A stretch of 64,000 nt of DNA, taken from NCBI GenBank assembly GCA_016714535.1, contig JADKDR010000001.1:62001-126000 (forward strand). The letters run 5' to 3'. This document shows, piece after piece, positions 27,035-36,387 of this stretch. This DNA comes from Bacteroidota bacterium (GTDB lineage Bacteria > Bacteroidota > Bacteroidia > AKYH767-A > OLB10). Every line of letters starts with the position of its first letter. Position 1 is the first letter of the stretch. A program made the translations under genes and the position numbers. A model generated the notes under the pieces. It did no database searches. It saw only the letters and a program-made list of their open reading frames with translations, and was not told where the DNA came from.

Positions 27035-27472
27035 CTACTCACCAATATCCTCACTCCAAAGCTCCGGATTTTGTTTTATAAAATCCTGCATCATTTCGAT
27101 ACACTCATCTAGGTTAAGGTCAATAACCTCCACCCCATGTTGTTCCATAAATTCGCGCGCTCCGGCAAACGTAACCGACTCTCCTACTATCACCTTGCGA
27201 ATCTTAAACTGAACGATGGTGCCCGCACACATGTAGCAAGGCATGAGTGTTGAATAAATAATAGTATCGCGATAACTACCAATTCGTCCTGCATTATTAA
27301 GGCAATCCATTTCGCCATGAAGTATAGGATTTTTTTCCTGTACCCGTTTGTTATGTCCCGAGGCAATTAACTCTCCATTACGCATGAGGACGGAGCCAAT
27401 GGGAATTCCACCTTCATCAAGCCCCTTGCGCGCCTCGTCAATAGCGAGTTGCATAAATTTATCTTTTTGCAT
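27035..27472 (-). CDS. Cytosine/guanine deaminase-like nucleoside deaminase (Fcy1-like)
   Basis: The 145-residue protein belongs to the cytidine deaminase superfamily: NPILHGEMDCLNNAGRIG supplies the zinc-binding His and catalytic Glu, and STLMPCYMCAGTIVQF the two zinc Cys. The overall pattern, including GGIPIGSVLM, VIVGESVTF and the C-terminal LWSEDIGE, is strikingly like yeast cytosine deaminase Fcy1, so cytosine to uracil (or a related base) is the likely reaction. The alternative is a guanine deaminase of the GuaD type. A TAnnTTTG element (27489-27496) lies 16 bases upstream. The product could feed the pyrimidine-degradation genes at 50-62 kb. Confidence 0.85.
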   Translation of the reverse strand: MQKDKFMQLAIDEARKGLDEGGIPIGSVLMRNGELIASGHNKRVQEKNPILHGEMDCLNNAGRIGSYRDTIIYSTLMPCYMCAGTIVQFKIRKVIVGESVTFAGAREFMEQHGVEVIDLNLDECIEMMQDFIKQNPELWSEDIGE

Positions 27473-27488
27473 AGGTCAACATTTTTAG

Positions 27489-27496
27489 CAAAAGTA
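27489..27496 (-). promoter_or_regulatory. Bacteroidota -7 promoter element (TACTTTTG)
   Basis: The minus strand reads TACTTTTG, matching TAnnTTTG, 16 bases before the deaminase start at 27472. Confidence 0.45.
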
Positions 27497-27573
27497 AGAA
27501 TTGCAATTGAGCAGTTCTAATAATTTCATAGTTGGAAAATAATTGCAACCTTGCACAAAAAATAAACACAGAT

Positions 27574-28974
27574 ATGAAAATTACATTTCATGGCGCAGCA
27601 CAAACAGTAACCGGCAGCAAGCATCTTATTACCTTAAATAATGGAAAAAAATTATTGCTCGATTGTGGGCTGTTTCAGGGCCTTGGCTCTGATAACGATA
27701 CATTTAACCGTCATTTTGGTTTTGCGCCACACGAGATAGATTACCTGATACTATCGCATGCTCATATTGATCACAGCGGTAACATACCATACTTATGTGC
27801 ACAAGGATATAAAGGAAAAATATTTGCAACACCAGCAACCATAGACTTGTGCGAAATTCTGTTGCAAGACAGTGCCCACATACATGAACAAGACGTAGTG
27901 TTTTTAAATAAAAAGCGAGCAAAAAAAAATCAGAAACCACTTGAAGCGCTTTATACTATCGAAGATGCGAAGGCGTGCATGAATCAATTTATTCCGGTAG
28001 TGCTAGACACGTGGGAACGAATTGATGATGATATCGAATTTATGTTTACCGATGCCGGCCACATATTGGGAAGTGCAGCAGTTAACATAAATATTTACGA
28101 GGATGATAAAGCTACCCGCGTATTTTTTAGTGGCGATATTGGGAGGTACTCTGATAAAATAATGCGTCCACCTCAACCTTTTCCACAAGCTGATGTGATT
28201 ATTTGCGAAAGCACGTATGGCGATAGCCTGCATGACAAAACCGAAGATGCCGAATCACATATGGCACGTGCCATAATGGAAACTTGCTTTAAACGCAAGG
28301 GTCGTGTTATTATTCCTGCATTTTCGCTTGGCCGCACACAAGAGTTGGTTTATACCATTGACCGATTAATTACGAATAAGATAATTCCTCCCATCGATGT
28401 TTATATTGATAGCCCATTGTCGGTAAGTGCAACCAATATTATGCGCAAGCATACCGAGTCATTTAACGATTCGGTTAAAGAGTATATGAAACGTGATGAC
28501 GACCCGTTTGGTTTTGAAAAATGTCATTACATAAAAGAGGTAGCCCAATCAAAAGCATTGAACTCAACCAAAAACCCGGGTGTAATAATTGCAGCTTCGG
28601 GCATGACCGAAGCAGGACGCATAAAACATCACATTGCCAACAATGTAGAGGATAATAAAGATTTGATATTGATAGTTGGATACTTGCCCAGCGAATCGAT
28701 TGGTGGGCAACTATTGCAAGGTGCAGAAGAAATACGTGTGTTTGGAGAAAAGAAAAAAGTGCGTTGTGCTGTTGACAAGATAGGTGCTTACAGCGCTCAT
28801 GCCGACTATGGTGAAATGCTTCAATACTTAAGTTGCCAAAATAAAAGCAAAGTGAAAAAAATATTTTTGGTTCATGGTGAAATTAAAAGACAAACCGCAT
28901 GGAAAAATCATTTGCTTGATAATGGATATACTAATATTGAAATTCCTTCAAGGGGACAATCGTTTACTATTTAA
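27574..28974 (+). CDS. MBL-fold beta-CASP metallohydrolase (RNase-like)
   Basis: The 466-residue protein begins MKITFHGAAQTVTGSKHLI. It has the metallo-beta-lactamase signature LILSHAHIDHSGNIP, ITDAGHILGSA-type text (TDAGHILGSAAV) and the beta-CASP motifs: ICESTYGDSLH, PAFSLGRTQELVYTI, IIAASGMTEAGRIKHHIAN and KIGAYSAHADY. The group includes CPSF73-like RNases and processes RNA with two zinc ions. ATG 27574 is used because the family starts there; the in-frame ATG at 27532 adds an unrelated leader. The length is normal. It is transcribed divergently from the deaminase. Confidence 0.93.
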   Translation: MKITFHGAAQTVTGSKHLITLNNGKKLLLDCGLFQGLGSDNDTFNRHFGFAPHEIDYLILSHAHIDHSGNIPYLCAQGYKGKIFATPATIDLCEILLQDSAHIHEQDVVFLNKKRAKKNQKPLEALYTIEDAKACMNQFIPVVLDTWERIDDDIEFMFTDAGHILGSAAVNINIYEDDKATRVFFSGDIGRYSDKIMRPPQPFPQADVIICESTYGDSLHDKTEDAESHMARAIMETCFKRKGRVIIPAFSLGRTQELVYTIDRLITNKIIPPIDVYIDSPLSVSATNIMRKHTESFNDSVKEYMKRDDDPFGFEKCHYIKEVAQSKALNSTKNPGVIIAASGMTEAGRIKHHIANNVEDNKDLILIVGYLPSESIGGQLLQGAEEIRVFGEKKKVRCAVDKIGAYSAHADYGEMLQYLSCQNKSKVKKIFLVHGEIKRQTAWKNHLLDNGYTNIEIPSRGQSFTI

Positions 28975-28987
28975 TAAAACAACGGTG

Positions 28988-29062
28988 ATGAATTCAAAAC
29001 TAATTTTATGGATGGCACTTGGGTGCTTTCATGGTTATGCACAAAACGTAAACTGGGGCTGA
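28988..29062 (+). pseudogene. Remnant of a secreted-protein gene (signal peptide only)
   Basis: The short frame reads MNSKLILWMALGCFHGYAQN and four more residues, a good signal peptide ending YAQ, then TGA 29060-29062. No reading frame of length follows, though a shift by one base gives a further nine or so codons. It looks like the start of a lost T9SS or outer-membrane gene. It could also be a very small secreted peptide. Confidence 0.35.
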
Positions 29063-29537
29063 AGGCTCGAAATTACTACCACCTTAAACGTACAAACTTT
29101 TACCTGTTCTGATTACTACCCTAAACAAATAATTGCATAACACAACACGATAGCAGTGTTAACGATCTGTCTTATACCGAGGGGGGCCTTCACGTAAATC
29201 TTCGATAAGCGCGAATTTCGATGTGTATTGGTATCATAATCAAAGCAACCTAACTCCATCGCATCGCTACAAGAAAAACGCAAAGCCCTATTTTGTAACT
29301 CACGCTCGGTATTGGATATACGCGATTTTAGCTTTATTCGACCATTTTCCACACGCTTATCTAAAATCCTCTCTTGCCAAATCTATTTTTCTAACTATAT
29401 CCATATTCGTTTGCAGGCAACACATTAACTTCTCTATTAATTAATTAAACGGAAGCAGGTCAATATTTTCTTCATTATACGCAGGCACTAATGCCAGATT
29501 GGGTTTTTCTAACTTCAATCAAAATAATTTCCGAGAC
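29063..29537. other. Gene-free stretch
   Basis: About 475 bases between the remnant at 28988 and the mscS terminator. Open frames here (for example 29223-29444) have no recognisable motifs, and I see no RNA gene. Confidence 0.5.
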
Positions 29538-29538
29538 T

Positions 29539-29565
29539 AAAAAAAAAGGCAACCATAAGGTTGCC
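29539..29565 (-). terminator. Intrinsic terminator of mscS
   Basis: GGCAACC (29548-29554) and GGTTGCC (29559-29565) form a 7-bp stem with a 4-base loop. On the minus strand it is followed by nine T. It lies about 27 bases beyond the mscS stop. Confidence 0.85.
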
Positions 29566-29591
29566 CTGTACTGCATTCGAACTTACAATGC

Positions 29592-30398
29592 TTATTGTAT
29601 AATATTTCTGGCAATTACCGGTGCAATTATTCCGTTGGCTTCAAATGCTTTTTTAATTCCTTCCTGAATTTCAAAATAAACACTCCAGTAATCTTCTACT
29701 GTTGTATATGGCAGTACCGCAATATTTACAGCACTATCGCCAAATCCTGAAAAATTTACTGAAGGAGCAGGCGTGCGCAACACCTTGGGATGAGCAGTAA
29801 GCACAGGCATGATGGTTTCGCGTACTTTTTGAAAATCATTTTTGGGAGATACCGACAAGTTAATGCCTACACGAATATTTCCTTCTTTACTATAATTTAC
29901 AATTGTACCATTGCTCAATGCACCATTCGCAAGAATTACTGTTTTATTGTCAGCCGTTAAAAGTATGGTATTAAAAATCTGAATATCCTTAACTACCCCG
30001 GTTTGTCCTTGCGCTTCTATAAGGTCTCCAATTTTAAATGGTTTGAAAATTAACGTCAACACCCCACCGGCAAAGTTTGCAAGGCTGCCTTGCAATGCCA
30101 AACCAACAGCAAGACCCGCAGCTCCTAATATGGCAACAAAGGATGATGTTTGAATGCCCAACATTCCCGCCACGCTTACTATTAATATCACTTTAAGACC
30201 GATGCTGACAATACTTCGTAAAAATGAACGAAGCGAAACATCCATATCCCGTCTTTGCATGCCCTTATCGGCCAGGGCGCCAAGCCTGCCAATAATCCAC
30301 ATACCGATTATAAGAACAATTATCGCGCCCGCCACTTTGGGGGCATAATTGGCTATTACAGAGCCAATGCTGTTTGTGATGTTTGCTAAATCTAACAT
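29592..30398 (-). CDS. Small-conductance mechanosensitive channel (MscS family)
   Basis: The 268-residue protein has three N-terminal membrane helices. TM3 carries the MscS pore pattern AILGAAGLAVGLALQGSLAN and FAGGVLTLIFKPFKIGDLIE (about residues 89-130). The soluble beta and alpha/beta vestibule follows (TVILANGALSNGTIVNYS, VNFSGFGDSAVNIAVLPY). It opens under membrane tension to release solutes on hypo-osmotic shock. The length equals short MscS of E. coli. It is monocistronic with its own terminator and diverges from the NRPS-PKS gene. TrkH at 19.6 kb is the other osmotic gene in the window. Confidence 0.96.
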   Translation of the reverse strand: MLDLANITNSIGSVIANYAPKVAGAIIVLIIGMWIIGRLGALADKGMQRRDMDVSLRSFLRSIVSIGLKVILIVSVAGMLGIQTSSFVAILGAAGLAVGLALQGSLANFAGGVLTLIFKPFKIGDLIEAQGQTGVVKDIQIFNTILLTADNKTVILANGALSNGTIVNYSKEGNIRVGINLSVSPKNDFQKVRETIMPVLTAHPKVLRTPAPSVNFSGFGDSAVNIAVLPYTTVEDYWSVYFEIQEGIKKAFEANGIIAPVIARNIIQ

Positions 30399-30599
30399 AG
30401 AGTTTATTTTTTGAATTACGCCTAAGAAGCAATACTTATGCCACCGTTAGCATATGCTATTAACGAAGCGTATTTTATTATTTTGAAAGACAAACATCGC
30501 CATCTTTTTAGTCACTTAAATAACGCGTGTGTTAACTTACAAACAAGGACCTTTTAACAAACCATGGCCAATATGCTAACCTATACAAGGTAATTGCTA

Positions 30600-30607
30600 T
30601 ACCTTTG
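30600..30607 (+). promoter_or_regulatory. Bacteroidota -7 promoter element of the NRPS-PKS gene (TACCTTTG)
   Basis: TACCTTTG lies 17 bases before ATG 30625 and 48 bases before the TTG at 30656. The position favours the ATG as the intended start and would drive the NRPS-PKS/pseudouridine synthase unit. Confidence 0.5.
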
Positions 30608-30624
30608 CAACCTAATTATTGCCG

Positions 30625-33600
30625 ATGGAAAAGAAACAATTTGTAGAAAAGATACTTGAGCAAAAACAATATTCGGGTTGTAGATTTTTTCGACAACTCG
30701 TATAAACATTTCCCCGATAGTATTGCATTATGTTATAATGAGGCCACTTATACTTATAGCGAACTATATCAAGCCTCTGCTTCAATTGCTATGCAATTGA
30801 AGGAAACTACCCGAAATTCAACTATGATAGGTGTATGTTTACCTCGAGGCATTGAGTTACCGCTTGCTATACTTTCCATTCTGAAATGTGGAGCTGCCTA
30901 TGTTCCCTTTGATCCGGAATATCCGGCTGAGCGCTTGCAATACATGATTAAGCAATCGGGCATTACGCACCTTGTTACCAATTATAATTTAAAACATGTA
31001 TTTGCGGGGCATGCCATAGAAACGGTTCTAATGGAAGATTTGAAAACCAATCTTGAGGCAGATACCAACATTAACCTTAGCGAAACTGTTGACTTATGCT
31101 ATATTTTGTTTACAAGCGGCAGTACCGGACTACCTAAAGGTGTGGCTATGCCACACAGCAGTCTTGTAAATTTAATCAGATGGCAAATTCAAAATAGCCA
31201 AGCATATAACAGTACCGTTACATTACAATTTGCACCGATAAGTTTTGATGTCTCGTTTCAGGAAATAGCTGCAACCTGGAGTATTGGGGGCACGTTAGTA
31301 ATGATTGATGATGAAATGCGATTGAATGCTCCTTCCCTGCTTCGCTTTATTAACGAACAAAAAATAAACCGTCTATTTCTTCCATTCATTGCCCTGCAGC
31401 ACCTTGCCGAAACAGCTGCTCAACAAGAAACCAAACTTGAAACACTTACCGAAGTAATAACTGCCGGTGAACAATTGCAAACAACTCCAGCTATCATTAA
31501 ATTTTTTACAACCAATAGTCATTGCACACTTTGGAATCATTATGGCCCTACCGAGACCCATGTTTGCACAGCATTTATGCTAACAGGGGCAGCCAGTAGC
31601 TGGCCCGCATTACCATCAATAGGTAAAGCAATAGCCAATACCGAAATTCTGTTGTTAGATGAAAACATGAAACCGGTAAAGGATGGTGATGAAGGAGAAT
31701 TATATGTAAAAGGAAGTTGTCTTGCTTCGGGATACTTAAATAATAAAACACTTACCGATGAGCGGTTCATTTCTAATCCACTTGATGGAGGAAAAACCAT
31801 CATTTATAAAACCGGAGATCTTGCTAAAACGCTACCTGATGGCAACATACAATACCTTGGCCGCATAGATGGACAGGTAAAAGTGCGCGGCTACCGTATC
31901 GAATTAGGCGAGGTAGAAGTTTGTATTGCGAAGCATGCACAAGTAAATTCCTGTGCAGTAACCGTGCGCGAAGATAAACCCGGTGCAAAAAAGCTGGTAG
32001 CTTATGTGCAACTATATGCCGGAAGTAAAGCTACAGTCACCGAATTTAAAAAACATGTTGCTGCTTCGTTGCCTGACTATATGCAACCCTCCTCATTTGT
32101 GTTTATGCCCGAATTACCGCGAACTCCGAGCGGAAAAATTGATCGCAAAAGCTTACCCATTCCTGATACCTCACGGCCTAACTTGCAATCTGCATATACA
32201 GCCCCCGTTACAAAAGAACAAAAACTGCTTGCCGGTTTATGGAGCGAAATACTTGAGATTGATTCGGTTGGTATTAACGACAACTTTTTTGAGTTGGGAG
32301 GAAATTCATTGCTTGCACTAAAAGCAACAGCCGGCATGAATATGCTGCTCAACAAAGACTTGCCGGTAACGTGGCTATTTCAATATCCTGCCATCAGTTC
32401 ATTACTTTTGCGTATAGAAAATGAATCAAATTCAGATTTGCAAAATGCTATAAAAAATCGTTTTAATAATACCGTTGCCAAAGTTGAAAACGTGGAAGAT
32501 GGAATAGCCATCATAGGTATGGCATGCAAATTTCCGGGGGCAGACTCTATTGATGAGTTTTGGTCGAACCTTGTTACTGAAAAAGAAAGTATCACCTTTT
32601 TTTCCAAAGAAGAACTCGACCCTTCCTTGCCTAAAGAATTGATTGATGACCCTAACTATGTGCGTGCACGAGGTATTATGTATGATGCTGATAAGTTTGA
32701 TGCCGCTTATTTCGGTATCAATCCTAAGGTAGCCGATGTTACCGACCCGCAACATCGTATACTGTTACAGTTATCGCATCAGGTGCTTGAATTAGCAGGT
32801 ATAAATCCTGAAAAGGAAAACCGACTTATAGGAGTATATGCTGGCACCGGTAATAATACATACTATCAAAACAATGTAAAGTCTCATCCTGAACAAGAAG
32901 AGCAAGTAGGTGCCTTCTTAACCATGACCAATAATGAGAAAGATTATATTGCCACCCGCATTGCTTATGAATTAAATTTAAAAGGACCTGCATTAAGCAT
33001 ACATACCGCTTGCAGTACTTCGCTTGTTGCCATTATAAATGCTGCCGATGCATTGTTCGAAAACAAATGCGATATAGCCATTGCAGGAGGTATTGCTATT
33101 ACCTCTCCGGTAAATAGCGGTTACCTTTACAACGAAGGCAGCATGAACAGTGCCGATGGACATTGTAATCCTTTTGACAAAGATGCGCGCGGTACACTGT
33201 TTAGCGATGGGGCAGGCATGATAGCCATGAAGCGCTATAAGGATGCGGTGGCAGATGGCAACACCATTTATGCGGTGATACGTGGTGGCGCATTAAACAA
33301 TGATGGCGCACATAAAGCAAGCTTTACAGCACCTAGTGCCGAAGGGCAATCACAGGTGATTGCGATGGCACATGCCAAAGCAAATGTTGATGCATCAACC
33401 ATCTCTTATGTTGAGGCGCATGGTACAGCAACACCCATCGGAGACCCCATTGAAGTTGAAGGATTATCAAGAGCATTTACCATAGACAAAAAGTTGCGTC
33501 AGACGTGCGGGTTAGGATCGGTAAAAAGTAATTTCGGACACCTTACAGCCGCAGCGGGAGTTGCCGGTTTGATTAAGGTGGCACTTTCACTTTATCATAA

Positions 33601-35275
33601 AAAAATACCAGCTACTATTAATTTTAAAAATCCAAATCCAACAATTGATTTTGCAAATTCGCCTTTTTATGTAGTTAATAAGCTAACAGATTGGCAAAGC
33701 GATAAGTATGTGCTGCGGGCAGGCATTTCATCTTTTGGAGTTGGTGGCACCAATGCCCATATCATTTTAGAGGCAGCGCCAAAGGCAATGCCTTCAGGCA
33801 TTGCAAGGCCGGCACAAACATTGGTATTGTCGGCAAAAAACGATGCCGCATTACAACGTTATAAGCAAGAGCTTAAATACTTTTTGCAAAAAAACACTGT
33901 GAATGATGCCGATCTCGCCTTTACTTATCAAACATCACGTTTGCCACTGGCAAATCGTAGTTACTTCGTATATGGCAACCGTGACGAGCTTTTACAACAA
34001 CTGGAACAACCACTGCCAAAGCTTAGTGGTTCATACCTATCAAAATCGGGGAAACCTGAAGTTGCCTTTATTTTCCCAGGGCAAGGGGCACAATATGTGA
34101 GGATGGCCAAGGCTTTATATGATGACGAAATAATATTTCGTCAATATGCCGACCAATGTTTTGAATTATTCAACAAACATGCAGGTATAAATCTGAAGGC
34201 ACTCATGTTTGCCGAAAATCTTAGCAGTGAAGAATCGGAAACATTACTAAAGCAAACGCAATACACCCAGCCGGGATTATTTACTGTTGGATATGCACTG
34301 GCACACTTGTGGATGCATTGGGGCATAAAGCCTGCAGTGCTATGTGGACATAGTATTGGCGAATTTGTTGCCGCTTGTCTGGCAGGGGTGTTTAGTCTGG
34401 AAGATGCAGTGCGCCTGGTAGGCGCACGGGCCAACCTCATGCAAAGTATGCCCAAAGGAAGTATGTTATCGGTAAGGGCAAATGCAGAAAAAGTAAAATC
34501 GTTGCTTACGGATGACTGTTCTATAGCAGCTATTAATGGGCCTGAGCTTACCGTTGCTTCAGGACCCGATAATGCGATTGCATCCCTGCAATCGAAACTT
34601 GAACAAGAAGAGATTGTGTGCAAGTTACTTCATACATCACATGCCTTCCACTCGCCCATGATGGATCCCGTAATTCCCGAATTCAAAAAAGTAGTGGCAT
34701 CTATAAAACTGCATCCACCAGCAATTAAAATTCAATCAACGGTAACTTCGTATATACTTACCGATACAGAAGCACAAAATACAGATTACTGGACCAACCA
34801 CCTGCGTGTACCGGTGCAGTTTGCAACTGCTATTTCAAATCTATGGAAAGAAAACCCTACCCATGTGCTGCTTGAATGTGGGCCACGCAATACCGCTTCG
34901 CAACTTGCGAAGCAACAAGCTACTGATATGAAAGCGCAAGTCGCCATACCTTCGTTGCCTGACCGATATGATAATATGCTTGAGTGGAAAACCATAAACA
35001 ATGCTATTGGCCAATTATGGCTGCGCGGACTTGAGGTGGATTGGAGTAAATATTATGCGTTAGAATCGAGGAAACTAATTCCACTGCCAACTTATCCATT
35101 TGAGAAAAAAAGATTTTGGCTTGATATCATTAATAAAGATGCTCCCCAACCTACTCCGCACACTGCAGGCAGCAACGATCGCCTTAAGCTAATGATGCAA
35201 AAACAAATAGAATTGATGCAGCAGCACCTTGTACTTTTGAAAAACAAAAAATCGAAGGCCACTCAACCAAAATAA
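30625..35275 (+). CDS. Hybrid NRPS-PKS, domains A-T-KS-AT, no downstream carrier protein
   Basis: The long open frame starts at TTG 30656 (numbering here); ATG 30625, just after a -7 element, reads MEKKQFVEKILEQ and joins it if one A is removed from the run 30662-30666. Domains: adenylation 1-510 (FTSGSTGLPKG 152-162, NHYGPTE 294-300, YKTGD 384-388, GKIDRKSLP); thiolation with ELGGNS, Ser551 as pantetheine site; ketosynthase from 616 with Cys786, His922, His962; acyltransferase with FIFPGQGAQ, GHSIGE Ser1233 and HAFH at 1329-1332, a malonyl-type motif. The tail (LKLMMQKQIELMQQHLVLLK) is the linker that normally precedes an ACP, and the stop directly abuts the next ATG. An amino acid would be loaded and extended with malonate on a carrier supplied in trans. 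The product is unknown. Confidence 0.93.
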
Positions 35276-36328
35276 ATGAAAGAGGAAGAGGCTTATTTTG
35301 CAAACGAAGGAGGTGAGCAGGACGAGCTGTTTGAACATCTGCGCATTGAAGTTGATAAAGGACAAGGACCTGTGCGTATAGATAAATTTTTGTATGGACG
35401 CATAGAGAATACTTCGCGAAACAAAATACAAACAGCAACAGATGCAGGTTCGGTTTTTGTAAATGGCCTAGCGGTAAAATCAAGTTATAAGGTAAAGCCT
35501 CTTGATTTAATTACGCTGGTATTATCAAAACCTCCACGCGAAATTGAGTTATACCCTGACCCTATACCTTTGTCCATCATCTATGAAGACGATTCAATTA
35601 TTGTAATAGATAAGCCTGCCGGCATGGTGGTTCATCCTGCTTATGGAAATTATCGTGGTACATTAATAAATGCGGTTATACATCACCTGCATCCTGAACT
35701 GGATGGCAAGCCATTAAAATCTGAATCGCAAAGGCCCGGGCTAGTTCATCGTATTGATAAAAACACCTCCGGCTTGATTGTGCTTGCTAAAACAGAAGAG
35801 GCACTTACATTTTTAGCTAAACAATTTTTTGATAGAACAACAAAACGGCATTACTATGAATTTGTGTGGGGTAATGTTGTGCTGGATGAAGGTACAATAC
35901 CAGGAAATATTGGCCGCAGCGTTCGAGACCGTAAAGTAATGGATGTGTTTGAAGATACTACTGTTGGCAAGCATGCGGTTACACATTTCAAAGTGCTCGA
36001 AAGATTTTCTTATACAACCCTATTGCAATGCAAACTAGAAACCGGACGCACGCATCAGATACGCGTGCATTTTAAATACATAAAACATCCCTTATTTAAC
36101 GATAATGAGTATGGAGGAGATCGTATATTAAAAGGAACTGTTTTTCAGAAATATCGTCAGTTTGTCGAAAATTGTTTCGAAATACTTCCGCGTCAGGCCT
36201 TACATGCAGCATCACTTGGCTTTATTCATCCAAAAACCAAAAAAGAAATGTACTTCGAAAGCCCTATTCCTGCTGACTTTGCAACCGTATTGGAGCGGTG
36301 GCGTGCCTATTCACACGAGCCAAAGTAA
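35276..36328 (+). CDS. RluA/RluD-family 23S rRNA pseudouridine synthase
   Basis: The 350-residue enzyme has an N-terminal S4 RNA-binding domain (VRIDKFLYGRIENTSRNKIQ ... GSVFVNG). The RluA-type catalytic core follows: IVIDKPAGMVVHPAYGNYRG, PGLVHRIDKNTSGLIVLAKT with the catalytic Asp, and LETGRTHQIRVHFKYIKHPL. It converts uridines of large-subunit rRNA to pseudouridine; RluD is the closest named member. Its ATG immediately follows the TAA of the NRPS-PKS gene, so it is in the same transcript although functionally unrelated. The length is normal. The DEAD-box gene starts 60 bases later from its own promoter-like element. Confidence 0.94.
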   Translation: MKEEEAYFANEGGEQDELFEHLRIEVDKGQGPVRIDKFLYGRIENTSRNKIQTATDAGSVFVNGLAVKSSYKVKPLDLITLVLSKPPREIELYPDPIPLSIIYEDDSIIVIDKPAGMVVHPAYGNYRGTLINAVIHHLHPELDGKPLKSESQRPGLVHRIDKNTSGLIVLAKTEEALTFLAKQFFDRTTKRHYYEFVWGNVVLDEGTIPGNIGRSVRDRKVMDVFEDTTVGKHAVTHFKVLERFSYTTLLQCKLETGRTHQIRVHFKYIKHPLFNDNEYGGDRILKGTVFQKYRQFVENCFEILPRQALHAASLGFIHPKTKKEMYFESPIPADFATVLERWRAYSHEPK

Positions 36329-36359
36329 AACATTTAAAGGCTCATAAGGAAAAAAAGGC

Positions 36360-36367
36360 TACCTTCG
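36360..36367 (+). promoter_or_regulatory. Possible -7 element for the DEAD-box gene (TACCTTCG)
   Basis: TACCTTCG, one base off TAnnTTTG, lies 21 bases before ATG 36388. Confidence 0.4.
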
Positions 36368-36387
36368 CGCCCTTATTTTATAAACTA

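Noticed and set aside
29223..29444. 73-codon frame on plus strand and its antisense counterpart
   Set aside because: Neither strand shows a recognisable protein pattern; probably non-coding remnant sequence.
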